DNA from: Stenocarpella maydis
Taxonomy: Eukaryota > Ascomycota > Sordariomycetes > Diaporthales > Diaporthaceae
Direction: 5' to 3'
Assembly (NCBI GenBank): GCA_002270565.1
Contig: NQMI01000005.1
Span: 310,001-374,000 of the forward strand
DNA length: 64,000 bases
The notes under the pieces are model-generated. The model did not search any database and had not been told where the DNA came from. It saw only the letters and a list, made by a program, of their open reading frames with translations. Both the position numbers and the translations under genes were made by a program. Positions 10,943-21,831 of this stretch are shown piece after piece. How positions within the stretch are numbered: position 1 is the first letter of the stretch; every line of letters begins with the position of its first letter.

Positions 10943-12314
10943 CATGGAGGGCTGGATATGGCAGCTCGGATGAAGGGTTTCCTCACCAGCGTAAGCATTC
11001 GATACTTGTACGCCTGGTGAATATGATGAGTGGTGGAGGAAGGCTGCCGCAGGCTTGGTTCTGCCGGGACGGACGGCTGTGGCAACCCGGAGGACGGGGG
11101 AGATAACAGGACACTTTTCGCGTGCATACCCCTCCCCCCCCCCCCCCACCCCCCCCCCAAAAAAAATAGCACCGCCGGCCGGAGGCCACTATCTCAATGC
11201 TGATGTAACCTTGGCTCCGGGGTCCACATGCGCTGTGCCTCGATCACTGTATAGCTTTCCTGAAGCATTCGTCACCCAGATAGTTGAAGGGCGAGAGGAA
11301 CTTTTATAAGCTCGTCTCATCAATGATCAGTGATCACCCTTCTGGCCAGTACTAGCGCAGCCAGCCCTTACCACATTGCCTTTGTCCGAGGCAAAATGAT
11401 TACTTACCCACGATGAACTCGATAGAACCCCGGTGGTCCTGAATCCGCACGGGTTTGGGCCAGCTTGGGTGCGCATATTGCTCTCCTCCATGGTACACAT
11501 GCAGTATGCCCAGTGCCTCAAGGTAGAAAGCTTGATAGAAGGACTGCCTGATTTCCAACCAACCTTGCACCAGGACAGAGAATCCTCGGACCACATGGCC
11601 AAGGAAAGCTTCTTGCGGCAGTATCATGCGGTCGTAGTGTCGGCATTGATGGCAGATGGCGCATGGCATGAGGCTCAAGCGCTGCAGTGGATAGCAGCGT
11701 TACCGTCAGTGGGTAAGGGGATGATACGAAATTGCCCCATAGAAAAATCAGGAACTTGATATCTGGATATGTCAGCATATAAAACTCGACGAGAAAAGCC
11801 CAACACAGTCTTCATGCGCACTCCTTTTCTATCCACAGTCCGCATTCTAGCCCGTTCTAATGGTTTCTCAACAACATTATGCCACACGAACCCACCCTCA
11901 AGAGCCCCACTCACCGAGGCTTGTCGGCGATCGGCGACACCAAACTTATGCTAAAGTCTCCGTGCCTCGGCACTCGCAGTGTGGACCACCCATTTGGCAT
12001 GGCGCCTTGCTATCAAGGTTGCACGACATTCACCCTGGGAACATTCTTCGGGCGTGGCCGTGGGTACTTCCGTCAAGTTGGATTATTCATCAGAACGTCA
12101 CCGTGAGCATCTTATAACAGCATCGTCCCCTGGCTGGCCAGCCCAAACTGCACAAGAGCTTCGGAAAAGAAACCCTGACTGCTGCACGACATAGTCTTAT
12201 CCGTTATTCGACTTGCCACGCCATAATAACCCAGTTACAAAGTTATTTTTGTCCTCGGGTTCTAATTACGCATACTCAACTTGGGCTCCCACTGGACCTC
12301 ACAGAATTGCAGAG
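10943..12314. other. divergent intergenic region with poly-C/poly-A tract
   Basis: About 1.37 kb lie between the PQ-loop gene (-) and the MDR oxidoreductase (+), containing both promoters. The only structure I see is a C-rich tract (about 11129-11158) followed by an A run (to 11166). Frames around 11330-11960 have no recognisable content. Confidence 0.45.
11129..11166. repeat. poly-C then poly-A low-complexity tract
   Basis: About 30 nearly pure C residues with one A are followed directly by eight A residues. This is simple-sequence DNA about 190 bp upstream of the PQ-loop start codon, and homopolymer length is likely to be inaccurate. Confidence 0.8.
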
Positions 12315-13449
12315 ATGCCTACTTCCAACAAGACCTTGATCTTCAAGAAGGTTCCGAAGGGCTACCCCGTGCCCGGGCAGGATCTCGTCACTGAGGACAG
12401 ACCCATTGACCTGGATGCTGTGCCCAAGGGCGGCCTGGTCGTCCAGAACTTCGTCAGCAGCTTTGACCCCTACCTGCGCGGGCGCATGAGGGACGCAAGC
12501 GCAAAGTCTTACTCGCCACCTTTCGAGCTGGGCGGGCCCGTGGCCAACACCTCAGTCGCCAAGGTTCTCAAGTCCGACAACCCAGACTTCAAGGAAGGCG
12601 ACCTCGTCTCCGCGTTCGGCCCCATTGCTGAGTACGCTTACGCCCCCAAGGAGATCATCGACGCGAGGCGCGTCTTCAAGATCAACAACCCCCACAACCT
12701 CGACCTCGCGCTCTTTCTCGGCCCGCTGGGCATGCCCGGCCTCACCGCCTACTCTTCCCTCTACAAGATCGGCCAGCCCAAGAAGGGCGAGACCATCTTC
12801 GTCAGCAGTGCTGCCGGGGCCGTCGGCCAGGTCGTCGGCCAGCTTGCCAAGCACGAGGGTCTCACTGTCATCGGCAGCGTGGGCTCTGACGAGAAGCTGG
12901 ACTTCGTCACCAAGGAGCTTGGTTTCGACGCCGCCACCAACTACAAGAAGGAGTCCACCTCGGATGCGCTCAAGCGGCTGGCGCCCAATGGCATCGACAT
13001 CTACTATGAGAACGTCGGTGGTGAGGTCCTTGAGGGAGCGCTGGAGGCCATGAACCCGAAAGGCAGGATAGTCGCCTGTGGAATGGTAAGTCATCTTTCT
13101 TCTTGTCTCACTTAGCTTGAGCACTGCCAAGTTGGGACATGATACTAACGAGACCCCGAAGATCTCTCAATACAACGTAAAGGATCCTTCTGAACTATAT
13201 GGAGTAAAGAGGCTGCAGTATATCGTTACAAAGAGGATAACGATGCAGGGCTTCATCGTCGGCGACCCTGATTTTGGGCCAGCTTACACCCGGGAGCACC
13301 AGGAGAAGTTGCAGGCCTGGATCGCAGACGGCAGCTTCAAGGTCAAGCTGCATGTCACCGAGGGCATCGATAACGCCGCGGAAGGCTTCCTCGGCATGCT
13401 CGAGGGCAAGAACTTTGGCAAGGCGGTTCTGAAGATCGCGGACTATTAG
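12315..13449 (+). CDS. MDR-family NADP-dependent oxidoreductase (alkenal/leukotriene B4 reductase type)
   Basis: Two exons, 12315-13085 and 13162-13449, are separated by a 76-nt intron with GTAAGT and TACTAAC signals. The protein is 352 aa. The first 120 residues form the GroES-like fold, with VSSFDPYLRGRM and FELGGPV, as in the zinc-free leukotriene B4 12-hydroxydehydrogenase/alkenal double-bond reductase group. The Rossmann segment has SSAAGAVGQVVGQLAK (the AxxGxxG nucleotide motif) followed by GSVGSDEK, and then YYENVGGEVLEGAL and GRIVACGM. No zinc-ligand Cys pattern is present. Members reduce alpha,beta-unsaturated aldehydes or ketones with NADPH in the cytosol, often for detoxification. 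The ATG at 12315 starts just before the conserved N-terminal strand. Confidence 0.9.
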
Positions 13450-13684
13450 ATGCCACCCGGCGGTAAGCCGTTAATATAATTGTCCAACACTCGATGTTCC
13501 CAGTGAATAAAAGTACCTAGGTAAGTACTGAGTGGCACAGCATACCAACCCTTAATATGCACATGCAACGGCTTGCGAAACCATGTGCTTAAATCAACTG
13601 TTATTGCCACCTTTATACTAGTAATCAAAATCATGACAACATATAGATCTGTCACAAAACTGTGGCACAACAGACCCACTTTGA
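13450..13684. other. 3' flank of the MDR gene, nothing seen
   Basis: This AT-rich spacer leads into a possible LTR. No gene is supported. Confidence 0.4.
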
Positions 13685-13981
13685 TGTTACCGGAACTCCG
13701 GCCCTATGGCTACTATACAGTAGCCCTCAAGGAGCGAAGGCCCTTAGAGGAAGACCTTCCCTCCTTAGGTTCAATTAACTATTTGGCCCTTAGGGGCAGC
13801 CTGGCCCTATCACTCCACCTTTGCACTATCGCTCCTGACAGAGGGGTGGCCCGAATCAGGGGGTGGCCTATAAGTGGACCGAGTACGTGACGAGCTGTTG
13901 TATATAATGAAGCGCGCTTGTTGTAAGCCGTACATCGCGGATAGGCGCCCGCTCGTTTATTGCAACAAAGATCAAATAACA
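13685..13981. repeat. possible solo LTR relic
   Basis: This 297-bp block starts with TGTTACCGG and ends with AAATAACA, so the ends form a TGTTA/TAACA inverted repeat as in retrotransposon LTRs. Inside are a TATATAA box (around 13898) and a following GC-rich stretch typical of an LTR promoter. I find no target-site duplication beside it (left flank TTTGA, right flank CGTCC) and no internal retroelement domain nearby. It could be a solo LTR left by recombination, or a chance match of ends. Confidence 0.35.
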
Positions 13982-14394
13982 CGTCCCCCTCCCATTTTCA
14001 AACTCTGCCTCGAAAAACAAGCAGAAGGTGTGGCTGCATAGAACCGGCGACTGGTTAACAACATTGATTTGCAGAATTTTTCGAAGCCAACTTACAGCCC
14101 CGTCCAAGCTATTCCTCAGAGAATTAAAATAGCCACCCAATTCAAAACAAAGATACTAGGAATAGGCATCATCAAGGAAAATTCCTAGCCAGATCCCCCT
14201 CCTACAGCCCCGAGCGCGTCAGGGCAGAGGTCAACGACAAGCTCGGGAGAAGATTATCCACAAGCACACCAGTACTTGCCTGAAGTGCGATGTATGCACA
14301 TGCACTACAGTAATATTACATAATATGTCTGTATAAAATACACAGCTCAAAATAAGATCTCGTAGCTCTTTAAACAAAAGCAAGCCCATCCGCC
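13982..14394. other. intergenic, nothing seen
   Basis: About 410 bp of mixed composition form the 3' flank of the P450 gene. I see no gene or repeat. Confidence 0.4.
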
Positions 14395-16097
14395 TTACTC
14401 AGTCCTAGGCTTCACATTCACGCTGAAATCCTTGATACCCACGAACCAAGCGCAATAAGAAGGTAGCCGTGGCAGCCCCCTCAGCGGCTCGACCAGGGTG
14501 GCGTCAAAATTCCTCACCAAGTGAGGAATAACCTTCGAGATCTCCAGCAAGCTGATGTTCTTGCCAATGCAGGTCCTGCTTCCCAGGCCGAAGGGCATGT
14601 ACATGGCGTTCATGGCCTTGAGCTTCTCCTCCGAGGACTCGAGCCACCTCTCGGGGCGGAACTCGTCGGCGTCCTCGCCCCAGACCTCCTTATTGCGGTG
14701 GGCCACCCAGCTGTTGACGCCGACTTGGGTGCCTGGCGGGAAGTGCTTTCCGGCCAGCGTCGCGCCCCCGGCGGGGACCACCCTCCACAGGACGAGGCCG
14801 GTAGCTGGGTGAATTCGCAGCGCCTCCTTTAGGACGGCCTGCAGGTATGGCAGGGCCTGGGTCTCGGCGAAGCTGGGCGGGTCGCTCAGGCCGCCGCTGG
14901 CGCGGGCCTCGTCCAGCTCGGCACGCAGCCTGGCCAGCACCCTGGGGTTCTTGATGATGTGGTAGTAGGTCGCGTTGAGGGAGATGGAGGTGGTGTCGCT
15001 GCCGGCGAAGATGTTGGCCGTGCACCCGCCCATGACGAGCTCGGTGGGCGTGACGCCGTCTAGGTTCTTCTCACCGCGCTGGGCTGCCTCGGCCTGGGCG
15101 AGAAGCTTGGAGGCGAAGTCTGGCTGCGTGATGGCCTGGCGCTCCGGGTCATCGTAGCCGTTGACGCTCTCATTCTTTACCTGCTCGATTCGCGCCTGTG
15201 CGAACTTTACGAGCTTTCCCGTGCCCTCGGTGCTGTTACGGGCAACTATGAATTTCGTGAGGGCAGTCAAGGGGCCGAATAAGCCGGCCACGTGGTTCCA
15301 CTCGAGGACTCCGCCGATTGTCTTGATCAGGCTGAAGATGTCCGTGCCTTTTTCCATGAAACCAAATCGCTTGGAGAACTATGAGGTGGGAGGTCAGCCT
15401 ATTCACAATTCATATTACGGCTGATCTTTGCTTCAAGGGGTCAGCCTTTTGTCGCATTTCAACTTACTGTGATCTCGCCAATGACATCAAAAGCATAGTA
15501 CTGGAACCATTTCGAGAGATCAATCGCCTCCCCAGACTTGGAGCACATATTTAGTCTGTTGGTGAGGATGTCGATGCAGTTGTTCACGTATGGCTCATAG
15601 CTGACGAGATTTGACATGGAGTACACGCTGGCATAGTGCCGACGAGCGCTAGCGTGCTGCTTGATGTCTCTCAATGCGAACAGATTTGTACGGCTGGCCC
15701 TTGCTCGTGCGTCCCAGATTTTGTACCACTCGCCTTTCTGATACTGCGTGCCATGGCCGTAGATGATCTTTAAAGCGGCTGGGTCGTCGATGCTGTAGTG
15801 ATTTGGACCTAATCGAACAATCTTTCCTGTTCGGGTTTGCCATTAGTCAGTTTTCTCGTACAACTGTATAAGTGAGTATGACCCGTCTTGCGTACCATAC
15901 TTGTTGTGAAGCTCGACATTTTCCTCCTGGAACTTCCCTACCATCTGCCGGTGCGCCAACCACAAGCAGCTGAAGCGTGCGAGAAACGGGCCCGGCGCGC
16001 TGGGACCGCTCTTGCGCCAAACGCCAGTGGCGACAAGAACGACGAGAGCCAAGCCTGCGAGGACTGGCCAGCTGGTTACTGGTAGTTTTTCAAGCAT
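14395..16097 (-). CDS. cytochrome P450 monooxygenase (microsomal, pisatin demethylase-like)
   Basis: Three exons, 16097-15896, 15826-15468 and 15378-14395, have introns of 69 and 89 nt. The protein is 514 aa, the usual P450 length. Residues 8-26 form the N-terminal membrane anchor. The hallmark motifs are all present: I-helix AGSDTT (about 312-317), ExxR in KEALRIHP (372-375), FRPERW (427-432) and the haem loop FGLGSRTCIG with ligand Cys about 457. This is a class II ER enzyme needing NADPH-P450 reductase. The GEITFSKRFGFMEKG segment across intron 2 and the overall pattern resemble fungal pisatin demethylase-type P450s, but the substrate cannot be read from sequence. No polyketide or peptide synthase lies nearby. 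Confidence 0.92.
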
Positions 16098-16418
16098 GGT
16101 GGTGAATGGTTGTCGCTGTTGCTTCGGACTATATGCCTGGTCAAGTGTTTCGGAATCTGCAGCAGGTTTCCAATCAGGACGTACGGGTTGGAGGCCAGAA
16201 AGTGAATGTCCGCGTCCATATATACGATCGAAAGCATACTTACGTACATACGTAGCATTGCGGGGATGCTCGGACTCTTAGCCACACTCCCCGCCTGCTG
16301 TGGATTCGAGCCGGGATCCACTTCCCCATACATTACAACCATACCTAGGTACGGACTAAATATGGGACTGGCTGTTGGATGGGTCACGTATTGCAATACG
16401 AGTGGGGTGTTGTTCTTG
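16098..16418. other. upstream region of the P450 gene
   Basis: About 320 bp run between the P450 start and the first copy of the hairpin repeat. This should include the P450 promoter. A possible B-box-like sequence near 16305 does not fold into a tRNA. Confidence 0.4.
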
Positions 16419-16583
16419 TATTTCTCTCTGTCTTTCGAGTAGTGGGTATAGTGGGCGTAGCCCGCCAGCTATCTCGGGTCTATATAGTGGGTGGTAGTTG
16501 CTTAGTAAGCAACTACGCCCTCTGGCTACAGTACGGTGGCTGTAGCGATAGCCCACCAATGTGCTATTGCACACTACTATTGC
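16419..16583. repeat. hairpin repeat family, copy A
   Basis: This 165-bp segment recurs at 16714-16883 and in part at 18062-18176 with only a few differences. It contains a perfect inverted repeat of two 11-nt arms around one base (16494-16516). It has no credible reading frame. It is probably part of a mobile or subtelomeric repeat of unknown class. Confidence 0.75.
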
Positions 16584-16624
16584 TATATTGGTAGTCTTTT
16601 CTTTTAAAAATCATAGTAAAAAAA

Positions 16625-16672
16625 ATCCCAGGCGTAGGGTTGAACCCACGCTCTCGCTATTATAATAAGAAT
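16625..16672 (-). other. tRNA-like T-arm fragment
   Basis: On the minus strand there is a GGTTCAACCC box resembling a tRNA T-loop/B box, followed about 10 nt later by a T run like a Pol III terminator. I cannot find a matching 5' half, D-arm or acceptor stem, so it is at most a relic of a tRNA or a tRNA-derived SINE. Confidence 0.2.
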
Positions 16673-16712
16673 AAAAGAATTGCTGTATTTATTATTAGAA
16701 TCCCTATATTAC

Positions 16713-16713
16713 N
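16713..16713. other. assembly gap marker (N)
   Basis: A single N sits directly before repeat copy B. This is probably a join made inside a repeat, so the true distance between copies A and B is unknown. Confidence 0.7.
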
Positions 16714-16883
16714 TATTTCTCTCTGTCTTTCGAGTAGTGGGTGCAGTGGGCGTAGCCCGCCAGCTATCTCGGGTCTATATAGTGGGTGGTAGTTGCTTAG
16801 TAAGCAACTACGCCCTCTGGCTACAGTACGGTGGCTGTAGCGATAGCCCACCAATGTGCTGTTGCACACTACTATTGCCACAG
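16714..16883. repeat. hairpin repeat family, copy B
   Basis: This is nearly identical to copy A in the same orientation and starts exactly after the N. It keeps the 23-nt perfect hairpin (16789-16811) and extends a few bases further at the right, as copy C does. Differences from A are single substitutions. Confidence 0.75.
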
Positions 16884-18060
16884 TTTGCTTATTCTGGGCC
16901 AAGTGACCCAGCGCATTGCCATACGGAGTATGCGCCCACTCTCGAAATTGGGTGGGAGATGTTCCACTATTGGCAGCGCTGACTGGAAGTGTTGAGCAGG
17001 AGACGAGCCAGCTACAGCTTCGCACCCTGCATCAGGCCATCGTGTAACGGCTTCCTCATGAGCTACCTCGGCAGAATCAGGTGGTCAGTCATCAGCTGTG
17101 TGCTTGGCGCACAACCCGGCCCCCATGGGCTCTAATTACATCAACCTACTTTCGCAGGAACCACCACATTAGGCTTGTCCCCGAGTGGCATGTCATCACA
17201 TATGTGAGTTGAACATCCAGGCTGCATCGAGGACACGGCGACCTCAGGTGTGGTGAGAGAGGGATACGTAATACAGTGCAGGAGGCTGCGAGTGACTTAT
17301 ATGGCCAGCCATTGCTGCTTTTCCACTACAAGGAGGACCAGTTCGCCGAAATGAACTTGTTTCTGTCACCTCCAACCACTGCACACCTTCGGTTTCGGGT
17401 TGAGGGGCTTGAACGCAATGTCTGGTTCAGCTATAAGAGTAGCATCGACTGCGTCGCACTGGACAAAACCCAACGCAACATTGGGGCGTGCTCTATTGGA
17501 CGTAGTGTATTTCCGCCAGTGGGCCTACTGACTCTGCTCCGAATCAGGGCTCCAAGCCGAGTTTCTGAACGTTGATTTTCCTACCACGTTATCTGTTCCC
17601 ACTGGCTCTCTCATCCCGAGCTCTAATTGCTTTTTTCTTTTCTTCCTCTGCGCGTCTTCTGTGCCCAACTCTTCTTGAATGCTGTCTTGCGGGGTGGAGA
17701 CTAGTGTCAAGATACATGAAGACACCAGCGCCTGACTGCCGACACCGTGTGCCCTGAAAACTGTGCCCCCGCGAGCAGGGGTCCCACATTCGGCACTCAC
17801 AGCCGAGGACCTCTACCGCGCCGCCGCGGCATCTCGGTTATACACCCTCCAGGATCCCAAACGTTGAATGTGAACTTCTCCACTCAAAGTCGCTTATTGC
17901 TAACAAAGTTGGGAAAAGTGTGACCCTGTCATTCCAAAATATTGCCAATATAATAAAGTATACTTAGACACAGTTTAAAGTTGGCGTCCTCGGTCCGGAG
18001 CGAGGCGAGTTGAGGGCGTTTGTTTCAGCCTGGCTGGCCATGGAATTGCCCCCCCCCCCC
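16884..18060. other. intergenic between repeat copies B and C
   Basis: About 1.2 kb with no supported gene. A 99-aa frame at 17276-17575 shows no domain and no paralogue in the window. The stretch ends in ten C residues just before the N at 18061. Confidence 0.4.
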
Positions 18061-18061
18061 N
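18061..18061. other. assembly gap marker (N)
   Basis: A single N follows a poly-C run and precedes a truncated repeat copy. The junction is probably artificial. Confidence 0.7.
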
Positions 18062-18176
18062 GGGTCTATATAGTGGGTGGTAGTTGCTTAGTAAGCAACT
18101 ACGCCCTCTGGCTACAGTACGGTGGCTGTAGCGATAGCCCACCAATGTGCTGTTGCACACTACTATTGCCACAGTA
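18062..18176. repeat. hairpin repeat family, copy C (truncated at the gap)
   Basis: This matches the right-hand 115 bp of copy B, including the perfect hairpin (18080-18102). Its left part is missing at the N, so the gap may have swallowed the rest of the element. Confidence 0.75.
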
Positions 18177-19600
18177 GTGCTCGCTTGGTACACACATCAG
18201 CACCATGTATTTCACAATTATGCGTAAGTAGTACTTCTACGACCAAGATCCGGATCACAGGACACTCTGAAGCAAATAACAGAAAGAGATGGGGGGGGGG
18301 GTTGCAGAACTTTAAGGATGGCTGTGCTGGTATAGACAACAAAACCTCACGGCCGGCTGGCCAGCATGCATTCAGGATGTGGGCAAACGCAACAGCATAC
18401 GCAGGGCAAAGGGCTGCCAAGGCTCTTGGCAGTCCTACTATCAGGGGTTACAAGGGCAGGAGGGGCCTACAATCAATGCGTGTCGATCTTTGTGGAGAGG
18501 CTCCACTGATGTGCCCGCGCAGAAGTTCGTGTCCACTTTGTCTAGGGCTTCGTCAATGACGACGAGGGCCTTAATTCCTATGCCAAGAGCCACAAGCATC
18601 GAATAATCAGCAGTCGCGCGCGCGCGGGGGGAGGGGGGAGGGGGGATGCCACTGATACGAAACTAAACAATAACAATCCGCGAGCATTGCATGGGGGTCC
18701 GCCGTCGCCATCTGAACCCACAAGCCGGCGGAGATATCTCCGATTGGAAAAAGTCGCTGTCTCGAGTTTCAAGAGGCACCGATCAGCATGCCCATTTCCA
18801 AAATCGCGCCAGTGCCCGTAATGGAATAGTCACAGCACTGGTGGAATATCTCAGGCCATCCTTTCCAGCCTTGAAAGAACGGATCCGGCGCTTCCTAGAC
18901 TACAGGGAGCTGCTGACGTGGACGTGTGGAATAAATAGTCGTGAGCCCACATACCAACCCACTCGGAGTTTTCCACATGCAGGCATCTTAACTGAGGAGC
19001 CGAGGAGTGAGGAGTAAACTTTTTGATTTCAAGGGGAGATCGTGTCTGTACCCAGTATTTCAATCTATATTCCCGTTACTTGCTCCAGCAAAATCATCTC
19101 GGGCTGCTCCTCTCATCGTCTCGGTGAGCCACCGTGAAATAACGGCCAGTCCCTGAGGCATAGCCATAGGAAACGCAAATGTGCATGGAAAGCTACCTAG
19201 GTGGCTCCCAGCCGCAGAGCCTTACACTAGTCTCGCGCCTTGAAAGGCCTCGCTAAACGAGTATCCACTATATACGTAACGATCCTGCCCATCTGAATTC
19301 CCCGTCGCCAAGGACGATCAGGCTGAAAGCGGTAACTAGGCCAGACACCGAACACCCATCCGCACAATATTTCCATGCAAGGCCGTCCTTCTTTTCCAAT
19401 CCGTAGTACTGGATTGATTGGGGACCGACTGCGGGAACCAGGTCGCACAAGTTTCTTACTTATATGGCTTGCCCAGCTGCACTCCGAAGCGAGCGTCTCT
19501 GATCATCATTCATCATTCCTCGCTGGTTTTCGAGTAACTTCTTCATCGTTGTTGCTGCCGTTCTTTTTCTGGGTTTCCCAACACACACTTTTATCACGTT
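18177..19600. other. intergenic, about 1.4 kb
   Basis: This holds a short poly-G tract (around 18290) and a CG/G-rich simple tract (around 18615-18645). The last several hundred bases are the pectin lyase promoter, with pyrimidine-rich DNA just before the start codon. No gene is supported. Confidence 0.45.
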
Positions 19601-21034
19601 ATGACCAGGATGCACTCCGCACCCATCCTTGCCGCCGGTCTCGCGGCCCTGGCGCAGGCCGCCACACCAACCGTGTCGGGAACCCCTGAAGGTTTCGCTG
19701 CTTCGGTCACTGGTGGTGGTGATGCCGCTGCGGTCACTCCTTCCACGACCGATGAGCTGTGAGTGTTTCATTGTGCTGACTTGTTTGTCATATCCGGCTA
19801 AGTATATCACCAGTGTCTCCTACCTCACGGACAACGAGGCTCGCGTCGTCGTTCTGGCCAAGACCTTCGACTTTACCGGAACCGAGGGCACAGCGACCGA
19901 GTCTGGATGCGCTCCCTGGGGAACTGGCTCCGCTTGCCAGCAGGCCATCAACAAGGACAACTGGTGCACCAACTACCAGCCCGACGCCCCTACCGTTCAG
20001 GTCACCTACGACAAGGCCGGTTTGAACCCCATCGAGGTCACCTCGGATAAGACAATAATCGGCTCTGGGAACTCGGGTGTCATCAAGGGCAAGGGTCTCC
20101 GCATGGCCAACGGCGTCAAGAACGTCATCATCCAGAACATCCGCATCACCGATCTGAACCCTCAGTACGTCTGGGGTGGCGATGCCATCACCCTCGCGGG
20201 CACTGACCTGATCTGGATCGACCACGTCACCACCGACAACATCGCCCGCCAGCACATTGTCCTCGGCGAGGACGCCTCCGGCCGAGTGAGCATTACTAAT
20301 AGTAATATCGACGGCGAGAGCAAGTGGTCCGCCACGTGCAATGGATACCATTATTGGAACCTGGTAAGCAGCTTCCAGGGTCATTTTCAACACGCTTAGG
20401 AATAACAGCCTCCCTCCCGGAGCTTATGTCTTAAGCGCCGTGGCCACACTGTGCCACTATTCCCCCGTCCAACGCTGGGTTTGGATGGAAATCGCTCCTT
20501 GGTTCTTTGAAAACTGAATCCCAGTGCTGCAGTACTTCACCGGCTCCAACGACCAGATCACCCTCAAAAACAACTACATCCACCATTTCTCGGGCCGCGC
20601 GCCCAAGCTCGGTGGCAACACCGTCCTGCACGCCGTGAACAACTACGCGAGTCTACTATTGAATCCTATTTTGCCTTGCAACACCAAGACTAACATCATC
20701 TTTCCAGTGGCACGAGTCCAGCGGCCACGGCTTCGAGATCGGCCAGGGCGCTTACGTTTTGGCTGAGGGCAACATCTTTGATGATGTTTCCACCATCTAC
20801 GAGGCCGGCGATGCCACCACGGCCTACGTTGTCAACGGCGCCTCCATGGGGTCCGCCTGCTCCAGCGCCCTCGGCCGTAACTGCGTCCCCAACAGCTACT
20901 CCAACTCCGGCTCTTTCAAGATGACCGACACCTCCGTTCTCAACAAGTTTAGCGGGGCCGGTGGCATCGCCAAGGCTGGCGACGTGTCCGCCGTTACTGG
21001 CCTCTCCGGCTCTGCCGGTTATGGTACTTTGTAA
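19601..21034 (+). CDS. secreted pectin lyase (polysaccharide lyase family 1)
   Basis: Four exons are modelled: 19601-19758, 19814-20363, 20533-20646 and 20708-21034 (1149 nt, 382 aa). A signal peptide covers about residues 1-20. The parallel beta-helix core shows [31 protein letters not shown] and ATCNGYHYW, the pattern of fungal pectin lyases, followed by the [11 protein letters not shown] turn. These enzymes cleave methyl-esterified pectin by beta-elimination outside the cell. Close fungal relatives include pectate lyases of the same family, so exact specificity is uncertain. Intron 3 (20647-20707) uses a GC donor (GCGAGT) with a GACTAAC branch site; the conserved NNYWHESSGH junction needs it. 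A second ATG in frame at 19610 could also be used. Confidence 0.88.
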
Positions 21035-21831
21035 ATATGTCATTATGTACTTATTTACAAGGGTAATGTGATGTGTGTGATGGTCCAAGACACCATCCGG
21101 GGGCCTCTCAGAGGGCGGGAGTTAAGCTTCTAAAGTACATAGCATTTTATCTCGGACATATTACTCAGCAGAGGACATAGAGAATTTGACTGCTTCAACC
21201 AAAACTTGTGGATTCATTTGCAGTGATGCTTGGTATTAAGTTTTAGAATGAGCGCGAAGAAAACCCTGTGCCGAATTATTTTGATATCCTGCAACTGGAT
21301 CATCGAGTCGGCTCTCTGCAGTGCGAGGCCGCTTGGGTTACGCGCGTTGAGGTTCGTACGTGCCCTGGAGCCTTGACACTTGCCAAACTGGCCTTGTGCT
21401 TCGGCAACCTTCAAGTTTTTGAACCTGGCCTGACTGGCATTTATCAGTGGCAAATATCCTGTCAGCTTCGATTGACTTTCTCAAACTCCAGCTGGCATTT
21501 GGCGGTTTCTCACCAGTCCACACCATGCAATCGTAATCAAACATCGAACCTCGCAAAGCTACTTGTCACCCATCTCGCATCACCCGTCGGCTTTGCGGCT
21601 GGCGAGCAACAGTCGGCGCTGTCATAGCCGACCAGCCGCACCCCACACACCTTGGGCAGCTCTTGCGAATGAGTCGTGCGCGGTGCAGTCCGACACCTCT
21701 TGCCCCTTACAGCCTTGCATTTACAGTTCTGATCAACAGCAGCTCGATTCCAAGTGCGCATGGCTTCCTGATGGCAGCCGGCCCCCTCGAAAAAGCCCGC
21801 CATCAGCTTCGCGTTCCAATCCAGGGCCAAG
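21035..21831. other. intergenic, about 800 bp
   Basis: This spacer lies between the pectin lyase stop and the start of the C2H2/cupin-like gene. I see no separate gene or repeat. Confidence 0.45.

Noticed and set aside
12552..13130. 192-codon minus-strand frame within the MDR gene
   Set aside because: It lies antisense to conserved Rossmann-fold coding sequence and has no motif of its own.
16625..16672. Possible tRNA gene
   Set aside because: Only a T-loop-like box and a T run are present; the D-arm, anticodon arm and acceptor pairing could not be found.
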